Positions 1-8,693 of a stretch of DNA of 50,792 bases are shown piece after piece. The notes under the pieces are model-generated. The model saw nothing but the letters and a program-made list of their open reading frames with translations. It was not told where the DNA came from and did not search any database. Numbering within the stretch: position 1 is the stretch's first letter; every line of letters begins with the position of its first letter. This DNA is from CAYVAP01 sp964343195 (GTDB lineage Bacteria > Bacteroidota > Bacteroidia > J057), in contig CAYFIR010000036.1 of NCBI GenBank assembly GCA_964343195.1, forward strand, positions 1 to 50,792, read 5' to 3'. A program made the translations under genes and the position numbers.

Positions 1-114
1 TTGCTAACTTTTTTTGCCCCCTCGCTTGCTTTTTGACACAGTTCATGCCGGGCCAGCGCCGCCACAAGCTTGCTTTATAGTTCTTTGGAAAGGGCTTTAA
101 AATCGACAGGTTTA

Positions 115-143
115 TCTCTGCGTCTCTGTGCCTCTGCGTGAGA
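115..143. repeat. CTCTGCGT-type intergenic short repeat
   Basis: A degenerate direct repeat built from CTCTGCGT, CTCTGTGC and CTCTGCGT units lies in the non-coding stretch beyond the 3' end of lpxD. I recall similar low-complexity phrases in intergenic DNA of many bacteria, but I cannot confirm a family here. The rest of 1-202 shows no gene I can support. Confidence 0.4.
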
Positions 144-202
144 AAAATATCCGGGGTATTATTCCTCAATTTGCTGTCCTACTGTCCCGTGTTAATCTGC
201 CT

Positions 203-256
203 CGGTCTCTGACCGATGTGCCCAGGAATTGGGATTAACGTAGCGGTCGGAGACCG
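203..256. repeat. Tandem CGGTC-N3-GACCG palindromes
   Basis: Two 13-bp perfect palindromes of the form CGGTC-N3-GACCG sit at 203-215 and 244-256, 28 bp apart. The arms GTTAATC (191-197) and GATTAAC (233-239) form a further inverted repeat interleaved with them. The two 13-mers can also pair with each other. The element lies just beyond the lpxD stop codon and could act as a transcription end signal or a protein-binding site. No T-tract follows on the minus strand, so a standard terminator is not clear. Confidence 0.5.
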
Positions 257-269
257 GATCGAAAACACC

Positions 270-1271
270 CTATACTTCTTTCTTGCCCAACAATCCTTCC
301 AGACGTCGCAGCAACTCCGGCAACTTCCGACTGGCGACCACCTCCCGCATGGTTTTAGTCGATTCCTGGGCAATCCACCCCAGGTAGGTCTGTCCGCCTT
401 TGAGGGATTTTCCGACGTTGGAGGCAGACTGGATAACCGCTCCTTTGCCGATGGTCACATCCTTTACCACGCCAACTTTCCCAAGCAGAATTACATCGTC
501 CTCAATGGTGGAAACTCCAGCGATGCCGGTCTGCCCTGCAAGCAGGCAGCGGGCGCCGATCTGGGTATCGTGACCGATCTGGACGAGGTTGTCGATCTTG
601 GTATAGGCTCCGATTACGGTATCGGCTGTCACGCCTCGGTCGATGCTACAGTTGCTCCCGATGTCCACGTGGTCATGGATGATGACTCGGCCCCTGGTGA
701 TGAATTTCTCCTTCCGGTCGGGGTAGCTCTTGAAATAGAAGGCTTCGCCTCCCACCACGGTATTGGCGTTGATGCAGACATGATCGCCAATCTCCGTGTA
801 GTCACTGATGTAAACGCCGGGATATATGACACAGTTCGCTCCGATTCGGACGTGGGATCCGATGCTGACATTGTGCCCAATCCGGGTTCCGCTCCCTACT
901 GCCACATCCTCTCCAAAGGCAACGTGATTCCCAACCATTACCCCTTCAGCTAGCCGAGGTTCAGCGAACCTGGCAACCTGTGGTGCTGGACGGGTCATGT
1001 CTCCCAGTTGATTAAAACTCTGAAAAGGGGCATCGCTGATCAACAGTCCTTTTCCCTCCGGGACAGGAACCTCCTGATCGATGATGACCACCGAGGCAGG
1101 GCTCTCAAGGGCTTTGCGGTAATATTTTTCGACGTCAACGAAGGTGACCTCACCCGGTACTACGCGGTGAATCTCATTGATTCCCGTCACTTTCAAATCC
1201 GGATTTCCGCGGAATGAAAGCCCCAGACGAGTGGCCAGTTCAGAGAGAGAAATGGGTTCTGCAAACTTCAT
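270..1271 (-). CDS. lpxD: UDP-3-O-acylglucosamine N-acyltransferase LpxD
   Basis: LpxD transfers a 3-hydroxyacyl chain from acyl-ACP to the 2-amino group of UDP-3-O-acylglucosamine, the third step of lipid A synthesis, in the cytoplasm. The 333-residue product has the usual LpxD length and layout. An N-terminal uridine-binding domain occupies about residues 1-100. A long left-handed beta-helix of hexapeptide repeats follows from about 105 to 300. A short alpha-helical tail ends in a KK-rich segment. The motif QIGHD (231-235) supplies H234, at the position of the catalytic histidine of the family. The start MKFAEPISL matches the typical LpxD beginning. The gene is transcribed away from the PAS kinase. 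No lpxC, fabZ or lpxA is visible, although these often follow lpxD in Bacteroidota; the downstream side leaves the window. Confidence 0.96.
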   Translation of the reverse strand: MKFAEPISLSELATRLGLSFRGNPDLKVTGINEIHRVVPGEVTFVDVEKYYRKALESPASVVIIDQEVPVPEGKGLLISDAPFQSFNQLGDMTRPAPQVARFAEPRLAEGVMVGNHVAFGEDVAVGSGTRIGHNVSIGSHVRIGANCVIYPGVYISDYTEIGDHVCINANTVVGGEAFYFKSYPDRKEKFITRGRVIIHDHVDIGSNCSIDRGVTADTVIGAYTKIDNLVQIGHDTQIGARCLLAGQTGIAGVSTIEDDVILLGKVGVVKDVTIGKGAVIQSASNVGKSLKGGQTYLGWIAQESTKTMREVVASRKLPELLRRLEGLLGKKEV

Positions 1272-1492
1272 TAGGCAAACATACGACCATAGGCGAAAAA
1301 GTCCCCATAGATACGAGCCTTTTGCCTTTTCTCACCTCAAATCAGGGATACAAGTAGTATTTTATTCTCCCTTCATATAATACCAAAACTGTATGTAATG
1401 GTAATAAGGAAAAATTAACCTTTTGAAGAAGGCTAATTATTAATTTAGTCAATAGGAAAACTAATCTGTGCTCCCAGCTGATTTCTATTTGT

Positions 1493-4400
1493 ATGGCCGA
1501 TTACCCCAAGCTACTCACCCTTGAAAAAATCTCAGGAATCGCGTGGCTATCCCAGTCCGAGCAACCCTATTGCCTGCTCGACTCCATGGGATATCTCCGT
1601 TGGGCCAATAATGCATGGCGTCAGCAGGTACTCCCGGATGGTGCCCCCCTTGCTCAGGATACATTCCTCCGACAAATTCAACCCTATGATAATCAGAGGG
1701 AAAGCTTCCTCAGTCAACTACAGGGAGAGGTCAAATTCACCTACTACTTTCAGCCCCTACCAGATAAAGGGGCAGGTAGCGCTCAACACAAAATAGAGCT
1801 TATCCCCTGGGACGGGTATCCCCAGGAAAAACTATGGATTGGGGCTTGTAAGGTTCTGCCCAAGATGCTACCAGAACTGGTGGAGCTAGGGCAGCAAACG
1901 TTCAACATTTCGGCCCTGGTTGACCAGTCTGAAGATATTTTCATTTTCAAAACGGGCGAAAGCGGTCATTTCACCTATCTCAATCCCCATTTCTGTCGTC
2001 AACTTGGAATTTCCCACGAACTCGCGCTGGGTGTACCTGCCTTACAACATATTCACCCTTCGGACCACCAAACCTTCAAGGATGCCCTGCAAAATGCCTT
2101 CCTGCATCCAGGGAAAGAAATTGAAGTCGATTTGCGACTGGTCAACCCTGCCACGCAGGATCAACTCATCACCCGGTGGGACATCGCCTATGTAGATGCC
2201 ATTGAGGAAGTTCCAGCAGGATATATCTGCCTGGGGATTGATATCACTGACCTCAAAGAGACTCAGGATCAACTTCGAAATATTGTTGACAACCTGAGTG
2301 ATGTCATCATGCAGCTTGATGAAGCAGGAGTTATCAAATACATCTCTCCTCCCTGGGAGCGAAGCTTTGAATATTCCATTTCGGATACCGTTGACAAGCC
2401 TTTCCTGGAGATTATTCCAGAAGACTATCGCCCCAAAATTCAGGAAATCCTGGATAGAAAGCCGACTTCATCTGATAACATCACCTGTGTACACAAGTTG
2501 GACCTTCCAGCAGGAGGCTGGATTTGGGTTGAGAGTAAAATAGCTTCCTCCACTTCTCCGAGAGGATATGCGGTCATCATCAGAAACATCAACAGCCCCT
2601 ATAATGAGCACATACAGCTCCAGCAGCACAAGGTCATGATGGAAAGCGCCGGAGAGATCGCCAGGATTGGGGGCTGGACATTTAATCCTGGTACTGGCGA
2701 AATAAAATGGACCAGGGAAACCTATCGAATCAAGGGAGTAGATTTTGACTTTATCCCTACCCTGGAAAATGTTCTCAGTTTTTACCCTGGCCCCGACCAG
2801 CAGAAGCTACAGGAGCATATACAGCGCGCCATCGTTGAAGGGGAGCCCTATGACCTGGAATTAAACCTGATCAATGGGCATGGGGAAAAGCGAATCGTCA
2901 GGGCCATGGGGAAGCCCTACCGAAAGGATGGCGTTACCATCAGGCTGGATGGGATCGAGCAGGACATCACGGAGACTAAGGTGGAGCAAAGACAAGCTCG
3001 TAAGGACAACGACCTATTGAATCGCACCCAAGAGGCCGCAAAGCTAGGCGGCTGGGAGCTAGACCTGAAAACTGGCGATACCATATGGACTCGAGAGGTG
3101 TACCGCATCCATGAAGTTGAGCCTGACTTCAACCACGGCCTGGCTAATGGCATAAAATTTTATCACCCTGATTACCGAGAAACTGTCGAGCAGGCCATCA
3201 GAGAGGCAATCGAAGAGCGAAAAGCGTTCAACTTTGAGGCACGGTTCATCACTGCCAAAGGGAACCCAAAATGGGTTAAAAGCTCAGGCTACCCCATTGT
3301 CAACAAGGGAAAAGTGACCCACCTGAGGGGCCTATTCCAGGACATTACCGAGCAAAAAGAGTACGAATCTGCCATTCAGGAAAGCCGTGACCTGCTCCGG
3401 AAGCTTACCAATAACGTACCGGGAACCATCTTTCAGATGGAGATGACCCCCGATGGAGAAATGACCTTCCCATTTCTGAGTGAAGGATCACGGATACTGG
3501 ATTCATCCAAAGACCTCAATACTCTGAGGGAAAATGGCCTCATGGGATTTGACAGAATCCCGGAGGAGCACCGGGCTACCATGATGGAAGAAATCCAAAA
3601 AACCATGCAGGACCCCGGTCGGTGTGCGACATTTGAATACCAGATCTGGGGGGGACAGCAGTTGAGATGGGCCAGAATGCTGTACACCTCGGAGCAAAAA
3701 CCCGATGGTACCATGGTATGGTATGGTTTTGCCCATGACATTACCAAGCAAAAAGAAGCTGAGCTAACCGTAAAGCAAAGTGAAGAACAACTGCGAAAAC
3801 TGACCACCAATGTCCCCGGTACAATCTTCCAGATGCAAATGGACCAGCAGGGAAAGATTACCTTCCCGTTTCTCAGTGAAGGGACACAACTTTTCGGCGA
3901 GAATGTGGACAGGAATGAAATCAGAGGCGATGCCCTTTTGAGTTTTGAATACCTGCATGAAGAGGACCGCCCCATGCTGATGAAAAGCATACAGGATGAT
4001 CTGGCCAGTCCAGGAGAAGTCAATGTCAAGGAGTTTCGTGTCAACCCTCCGGGAAGTCCAGGGCCTCGCTGGGTGAGAAATATGTCGGTATGTGAAATAC
4101 TACCAGACGGGGTGGCTGTCTGGTATGGATTTTCCCACGACATCACGGAAAGGAGAAAAACGGAAGAACAGCTAAAAAGGACCACCCTTCAACTGATCAA
4201 TGCCCAGAACCTCACGCAAACTGCCAGCTATGAGGCTCACATCGAGTCTCGAAAAATGACCGTTTCACCCAACTTTTATGAGATTTTCGGATTGCGAGAC
4301 CAGCAAGTCAACAGCATCGATGACATCCTTCCCTTTATAATGGAAAATGGAGTAGAGCCACTCATTCAAAACTATTTTAAAGCGGTCAATACACACGAAG

Positions 4401-6889
4401 CCTTTAACAATGGGATTAAATGTCGCCGTCCGGATGGCTCAGAATTTCTGTTGATTAACCGCAGCAGGCTCTATTTTGATGAAAATAATCAACCCAGCCG
4501 CATACTCGGCTCTATCCAGGATATTACCCAACAACGGGAATCTCAAAAGGCCCTCAAAGAGAGCGAGGAAAAGCTACGGCACCTTACAGACAACCTGGAC
4601 GAAGTTTTCTGGCTGAGGTCAGGAGATGATACTGCAATCAAATACATAAGCCCTGCTTATGAAAAAATTTGGGGTAGGAGCTGCCAGGACCTGTACGACG
4701 ATCCCGATGATTACCTCAAGTATATCCACCCTGATGATTTAGAAAAGGTAAAGGAAACCTACCGCAAGTTTTCCGAGACCGGGTTTTATGAAATGGAGCA
4801 CCGTCTGATAGGCCCTGATGGCATTACCCGCTGGGTTTTGGCGCGTCAGCAGGCAGTTGAAGACGGAAAGGGCAACGTCGTCAGTCAGGTAGGCTTTGCT
4901 TCAGACATTACCGAGAAAAAACAAAAAGAAGAGCAACTAAAGCTCCTGCAAACCGTGGTCGAAAAGGCCCAGGACTCTGTACTGATCACTGAGGCAGAAC
5001 CCATTACCCAGGATGAAAACGGCCCGAAGATCGTATACGCCAATCCCGCCTTCTACAGGATGACGGGCTATTCTCCTGAAGAAGTCATAGGGAACACTCC
5101 CAGGTTTCTGCAAGGACCCAAAACGGACCAGTCAGAACTGCAGAAGATTCGCAAAGCACTGGTCAACTGGGAAACAATAGAGGTCGAACTGGTCAACTAC
5201 AAAAAGGATGGCACTGAATACTGGACCAACCTGATCATTACTCCAATCGCAGACGATACCGGTTGGTACACACATTGGGTGTCCATCCAGCGGGATGTGA
5301 CCCAAAGAAAAATTCATGAAATAGAACTGGTAAAGGCCAAGAACCAGGCCGAAAAAGCATCTCAGGCCAAGAGCGAGTTCCTTTCTACCATGAGCCATGA
5401 GATACGCACTCCGCTCAATGCCATCATCGGCATGACCGGCCTGCTGGATGACACCCAACTCGATGAGGATCAGCAGTACTTCCTCCGCACCATCCGGCAG
5501 GGCGGGGAGACCCTGCTATCTGTCATTAACGACATCCTCGACTACTCCAAGATCGAGTCCGGCCACATGGAACTGGAGCAGGAAAAATTTGATCTGGTCC
5601 ATCCAGTTGAGGAAACCCTGGAACTACTGGCCGACAAAGCCCACAGTAAGGGCCTGGAGCTACTGTACGAAGTGATTGACCCAGTCCCCAAAACCGTCAT
5701 CGGCGATGTCACCCGCATCCGTCAGATACTGGTAAACCTGGTAGGCAATGCCATTAAGTTTACAACCGAGGGAGAAGTGGTGGTGACCGTAAAGCAGCTG
5801 GAAGAAAATGCAGAGAAGGTAACGCTTGAGTTGAGTGTACGGGATACCGGAGAAGGGATACCGAAGGAAAAACTGGACCGGCTCTTCAGGTCATTTTCAC
5901 AGGTGGACGCCTCAACTACGCGCAAGCACGGAGGGACAGGACTCGGACTTGCGATTTCCAAACGCCTGGTCGAGCTCCACGGGGGTTCCATCAGAGTCGA
6001 AAGCGAAGTGGGCCAGGGCACTACCTTTACCTTCACGATCAGACTTGATCTTGATCAGGAGGGGGCCTCAACTCAGGATATCATCTCCGAAAAACGAGTA
6101 AAGGGAACTGTCTGGTTGGTTGACGACAATGAGACTAACCTGTACATCCAGGCGAGACTGTTGAAAAAAGTAGGACTAACCCCCAGAGAGTTTGATTCAC
6201 CCACCAGCGTACTGGAAACCATTAACCAGGATAATATTCCGGATTTAATGGTGCTTGATTTTAATATGCCTGATCTGGATGGAGTTCAGTTGGGGCAAAA
6301 AATAAAGGAGCGTTTTCCAGATATCCCTCTCATGTTGCTCAGCTCCGGTAACAACAATTACTCCTCAGAAAATCGGTCCATCTTCTCCAGGGTGATGCAA
6401 AAGCCTGTACGAAATGACCAATACCTCAAGCGGGTATATGAGACGCTCTCCTCTACAGAGAAGAAGGTAGTCCCCCATGAAGCTGGCAGCACATCTGGAA
6501 ATGTTGACCTCTCGGATTTCACCATCCTGCTGGTAGAGGATAATGCCATCAATCAAAAGGTGGCCCAACGCATGCTCCTTAAATTCAGGGCCAGAGTAGA
6601 AATCGCCAATAATGGAGCTGAAGCACTGGAGTTTGTCCAGATGCGGGATTTTGACCTTGTACTGATGGATATGCAAATGCCCGTCATGGATGGCGTCGAG
6701 GCCACCATTCACATCCGAAACCTGGAAGCCATAGAACAGCCCATCATTTTGGCCATGACCGCCAATGCATCAAATGATGATCGCTTGAAATGTATCAATG
6801 CCGGGATGAATGACTTTCTCCCCAAGCCCATCAGGATTGAAGCTCTGCGGGATCACCTGGTCAAGTGGCTAAAGCCACAGAAGGTGTGA
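1493..6889 (+). CDS. Multi-PAS hybrid sensor histidine kinase, two receivers
   Basis: A 1798-residue soluble-looking sensor kinase without signal peptide or membrane segments. I count about ten PAS/PAC modules from residue 1 to about 1285, most ending in a DIT-type linker. Modules 4 and 5 share a GGW...WTRE.YRI pattern; modules 6 and 7 share NVPGTIFQM and FPFLSEG, so the array grew by tandem duplication. The last PAS carries GNTPRFLQG (1200-1208), like the LOV flavin-binding motif but with proline at 1203 where the photoactive cysteine would be. The HisKA motif SHEIRTPLNA has H1302 as phosphoacceptor. An HATPase domain follows with NLVGNAIKF, DTGEGIP and GGTGLGLAIS. Two receiver domains end the protein, with acceptors D1589 (LDFNMPDLDG) and D1726 (MDMQMPVMDG). 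No HPt domain or DNA-binding output is fused, so it likely signals to a separate partner. No response regulator gene is adjacent. Confidence 0.93.
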   Translation: MADYPKLLTLEKISGIAWLSQSEQPYCLLDSMGYLRWANNAWRQQVLPDGAPLAQDTFLRQIQPYDNQRESFLSQLQGEVKFTYYFQPLPDKGAGSAQHKIELIPWDGYPQEKLWIGACKVLPKMLPELVELGQQTFNISALVDQSEDIFIFKTGESGHFTYLNPHFCRQLGISHELALGVPALQHIHPSDHQTFKDALQNAFLHPGKEIEVDLRLVNPATQDQLITRWDIAYVDAIEEVPAGYICLGIDITDLKETQDQLRNIVDNLSDVIMQLDEAGVIKYISPPWERSFEYSISDTVDKPFLEIIPEDYRPKIQEILDRKPTSSDNITCVHKLDLPAGGWIWVESKIASSTSPRGYAVIIRNINSPYNEHIQLQQHKVMMESAGEIARIGGWTFNPGTGEIKWTRETYRIKGVDFDFIPTLENVLSFYPGPDQQKLQEHIQRAIVEGEPYDLELNLINGHGEKRIVRAMGKPYRKDGVTIRLDGIEQDITETKVEQRQARKDNDLLNRTQEAAKLGGWELDLKTGDTIWTREVYRIHEVEPDFNHGLANGIKFYHPDYRETVEQAIREAIEERKAFNFEARFITAKGNPKWVKSSGYPIVNKGKVTHLRGLFQDITEQKEYESAIQESRDLLRKLTNNVPGTIFQMEMTPDGEMTFPFLSEGSRILDSSKDLNTLRENGLMGFDRIPEEHRATMMEEIQKTMQDPGRCATFEYQIWGGQQLRWARMLYTSEQKPDGTMVWYGFAHDITKQKEAELTVKQSEEQLRKLTTNVPGTIFQMQMDQQGKITFPFLSEGTQLFGENVDRNEIRGDALLSFEYLHEEDRPMLMKSIQDDLASPGEVNVKEFRVNPPGSPGPRWVRNMSVCEILPDGVAVWYGFSHDITERRKTEEQLKRTTLQLINAQNLTQTASYEAHIESRKMTVSPNFYEIFGLRDQQVNSIDDILPFIMENGVEPLIQNYFKAVNTHEAFNNGIKCRRPDGSEFLLINRSRLYFDENNQPSRILGSIQDITQQRESQKALKESEEKLRHLTDNLDEVFWLRSGDDTAIKYISPAYEKIWGRSCQDLYDDPDDYLKYIHPDDLEKVKETYRKFSETGFYEMEHRLIGPDGITRWVLARQQAVEDGKGNVVSQVGFASDITEKKQKEEQLKLLQTVVEKAQDSVLITEAEPITQDENGPKIVYANPAFYRMTGYSPEEVIGNTPRFLQGPKTDQSELQKIRKALVNWETIEVELVNYKKDGTEYWTNLIITPIADDTGWYTHWVSIQRDVTQRKIHEIELVKAKNQAEKASQAKSEFLSTMSHEIRTPLNAIIGMTGLLDDTQLDEDQQYFLRTIRQGGETLLSVINDILDYSKIESGHMELEQEKFDLVHPVEETLELLADKAHSKGLELLYEVIDPVPKTVIGDVTRIRQILVNLVGNAIKFTTEGEVVVTVKQLEENAEKVTLELSVRDTGEGIPKEKLDRLFRSFSQVDASTTRKHGGTGLGLAISKRLVELHGGSIRVESEVGQGTTFTFTIRLDLDQEGASTQDIISEKRVKGTVWLVDDNETNLYIQARLLKKVGLTPREFDSPTSVLETINQDNIPDLMVLDFNMPDLDGVQLGQKIKERFPDIPLMLLSSGNNNYSSENRSIFSRVMQKPVRNDQYLKRVYETLSSTEKKVVPHEAGSTSGNVDLSDFTILLVEDNAINQKVAQRMLLKFRARVEIANNGAEALEFVQMRDFDLVLMDMQMPVMDGVEATIHIRNLEAIEQPIILAMTANASNDDRLKCINAGMNDFLPKPIRIEALRDHLVKWLKPQKV

Positions 6890-6900
6890 GGTACCTAGTG

Positions 6901-7010
6901 GAATAAGTTCGAAGTTCGGAGTCACTAGTGGAAAGAATTCGAAATTCGTCATCAGTAATTCGTAATTGAAAGTGCTGCTGATCAGCATTTTATACGAATT
7001 TCGAATGGGT
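6901..7010. repeat. AATTCG/CGAATT intergenic repeat cluster
   Basis: The gap between the PAS kinase and the convergent BlaR1-like gene holds several partly palindromic phrases: AAGTTCGAAGTTCGG, GAATTCGAAATTCG, TAATTCGTAATTG and ACGAATTTCGAAT. Related phrases recur at 26323-26345, 31605-31636 and 43105-43139, always between genes. No coding potential is evident. Confidence 0.45.
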
Positions 7011-7098
7011 AATTACTTCATTCCGCAGGCTCCAGGGGGATTTAACAACCTCTTTTTCAGGGCTACCCCAAATGCCGCATGCCCTCTTTCACATTTTC

Positions 7099-8160
7099 CT
7101 AATGCTCAGGGGTGCAGATGGACTCACAGTCGGTACAGAAAATCACATCCTCGGCTTCGGGAGCCTGATGGTAAACTTTTTCATAGTCCTGAAGCCGTGC
7201 AATGGCAGCCGTTACTTCTGCGGTTAAAGGGGTCACAAGCATCACCTGTAGCATCATGACAAGAAACAGCGATCCATAATAACGCCTCGACCCATAGTCT
7301 TCTGCGGGATTTAGCAGGGCCTCAACCCGCTGTCGAAGAATGCTTCCGGACAGCCCGGAAACCAATGGTGTCATCCCCTGTTGCTGCACTTTCAACAACA
7401 GTTGTGCATAGGCCTTAAGGGATGGCATGGCTTCCTGTCCAGCGCGGTCAGCTATCAACTCACTGATTAACTCAAGTTCATGAAACAGCCGGTAAAGGAC
7501 GGGATTAAAGAACCAGAGACATTGGATCAACCGCAATGCAGCTTTCTCAAGGGTGTTCCCCTGCTCAAGATGGGATAGCTCATGTTTCAGAATTGCCAAC
7601 CTCTCCTCTTCAGCCATTTGGTCCAGCTCTGTCGACCAGATCACAAATGGACGCCCCAGCCAGAATGCTCCAATGGCATGGGGCCTATGGGGGGTTAACA
7701 GATATACTTTCTTTTCTCCTATGACCTTTTCGCTTTGTGTCCCTTTCCAGACCAGGTAATAGAGGTACCCTATCTGGACCAGGAAAAACAACAGCGCCAG
7801 TCCCATGGCACCCAAAATACCATAGCCCATCCATTGCTTGTGTAGGAGGAGCCAGTTATAGGTGGCGTTGGTCCGGTAATGAAAACGATGTCCCATTTCC
7901 GGATTTTCACAGCGGCAAAACTGCTGGAGTTCTCCGTGGTTCATCGGCTCCACCGGAGCCAGTGCCTCAACTCTCGGGCTGGGTTTGAATTGAGGGATCA
8001 ACCCAAAGTCCACACAAAGGGGCAGCGCCAGGCTTGCGAGTACCAGCACATACAGGTAGCGCTTTCGCTGCCATGGGCTACCAAAATTTCGTAGCAACAG
8101 GATGTACACCAACCATCCTACTACCGAGAGACCGGCCGATATAAGTAGGTAGGTGAGCAT
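7099..8160 (-). CDS. BlaR1/MecR1-like M56 membrane metallopeptidase
   Basis: A 353-residue member of peptidase family M56, the membrane protease part of BlaR1/MecR1 sensors that triggers removal of the BlaI/MecI repressor. Hydrophobic segments lie at about 3-24, 35-52, 110-136 and 290-312. The zinc motif HELSH (193-197) lies on the cytoplasmic loop, with the third ligand expected at E234 in SELIADRA. After the last membrane segment only about 40 residues remain, containing a short cysteine cluster (CTDCESIC). No penicillin-binding sensor domain is present, so the stimulus is unknown and need not be a beta-lactam. The start codon overlaps the stop of the BlaI-like gene by one base (TGATG), indicating an operon and translational coupling. 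Confidence 0.9.
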   Translation of the reverse strand: MLTYLLISAGLSVVGWLVYILLLRNFGSPWQRKRYLYVLVLASLALPLCVDFGLIPQFKPSPRVEALAPVEPMNHGELQQFCRCENPEMGHRFHYRTNATYNWLLLHKQWMGYGILGAMGLALLFFLVQIGYLYYLVWKGTQSEKVIGEKKVYLLTPHRPHAIGAFWLGRPFVIWSTELDQMAEEERLAILKHELSHLEQGNTLEKAALRLIQCLWFFNPVLYRLFHELELISELIADRAGQEAMPSLKAYAQLLLKVQQQGMTPLVSGLSGSILRQRVEALLNPAEDYGSRRYYGSLFLVMMLQVMLVTPLTAEVTAAIARLQDYEKVYHQAPEAEDVIFCTDCESICTPEH

Positions 8161-8546
8161 CAGGGCTGTTCGCTTTCATTGATCATGTCACGCAGGGCCT
8201 CAATCTCCTGGTTCGAAACCTTTTCTCCATTTAAGAGGGTTGAGACCATGCCGGTTAGCGATCCGGCAAACACGCTGTCTATCATGTCCCGCAGGGCAAA
8301 CTGCTGGTAGCGCCGCCTCGAAACCAGTGGGTAGTACAGGTGACTACGCCCCATGGCCTTATGCCCGACGAATCCTTTCTTCTCCTCCAGGATACGCACC
8401 ACCGTAGAAACAGTGTTGTATGCCGGAGCAGGATGTTCGGGCCAGTTGGAAACCAGATCCTTGACATAGGCCTCCTTTTGACACCAAAGCAGGTTCATGA
8501 CCTTTAGCTCCAGAGGAGTAAGCAGTTTCTGATCCTTGCGATCCAT
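8160..8546 (-). CDS. BlaI/MecI-family transcriptional repressor
   Basis: A 128-residue winged-helix protein matching the BlaI/MecI/CopY family in length and order. The N-terminal DNA-binding part begins LTPLELKVMNLLW, continues with YNTVSTVVRILEEKKG as the recognition region, and has a wing at VGHKAMGRSHLYYPLV. The C-terminal 45 residues form the helical dimerization and cleavage segment. Family members repress their own operon as dimers and are cleaved when the partner M56 protease is activated. The partner gene follows immediately with overlapping stop and start codons. No beta-lactamase gene lies in the window, so the regulated target is unknown beyond likely self-control. Confidence 0.92.
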   Translation of the reverse strand: MDRKDQKLLTPLELKVMNLLWCQKEAYVKDLVSNWPEHPAPAYNTVSTVVRILEEKKGFVGHKAMGRSHLYYPLVSRRRYQQFALRDMIDSVFAGSLTGMVSTLLNGEKVSNQEIEALRDMINESEQP

Positions 8547-8574
8547 TTGATAACTGGTTGAGATAAGTATAGCT

Positions 8575-8598
8575 GTTTTAAAACTAAGAAAATAGTTT
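8575..8598. promoter_or_regulatory. Candidate BlaI-type operator dyads
   Basis: Upstream of the repressor gene lie two adjacent dyads: the perfect palindrome GTTTTAAAAC (8575-8584) and the inverted repeat AAACTA-N6-TAGTTT (8581-8598). They fall 30-50 bp before the repressor start and in the region shared with the divergent CBS-HEPN gene. BlaI-family repressors bind short AT-rich dyads, so autoregulation here is plausible. The exact site and its use for the divergent gene are inferences. Confidence 0.4.
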
Positions 8599-8693
8599 GA
8601 AAGTCTCGAACCGAATTATCAAACTTCCTACTTTCAACGATTGTACGTAACTTACCCTTGCTAGAACATTTAACACCTTCTACCCAACTGTAC

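Noticed and set aside
216..953. 245-codon open frame on the plus strand
   Set aside because: It is antisense to lpxD; its repeated aspartate- and valine-rich pattern mirrors the hexapeptide repeats of the real gene.
3433..4185. 250-codon minus-strand frame
   Set aside because: Antisense to the PAS kinase, rich in Ser/Cys/Pro with no domain pattern.
5090..5120. LOV photoreceptor in the PAS kinase
   Set aside because: The adduct-forming cysteine is replaced by proline 1203, so classical LOV photochemistry is not supported.
7099..8546. Beta-lactam resistance locus
   Set aside because: No beta-lactamase or penicillin-binding sensor domain is present; the pair only shares the regulatory families.
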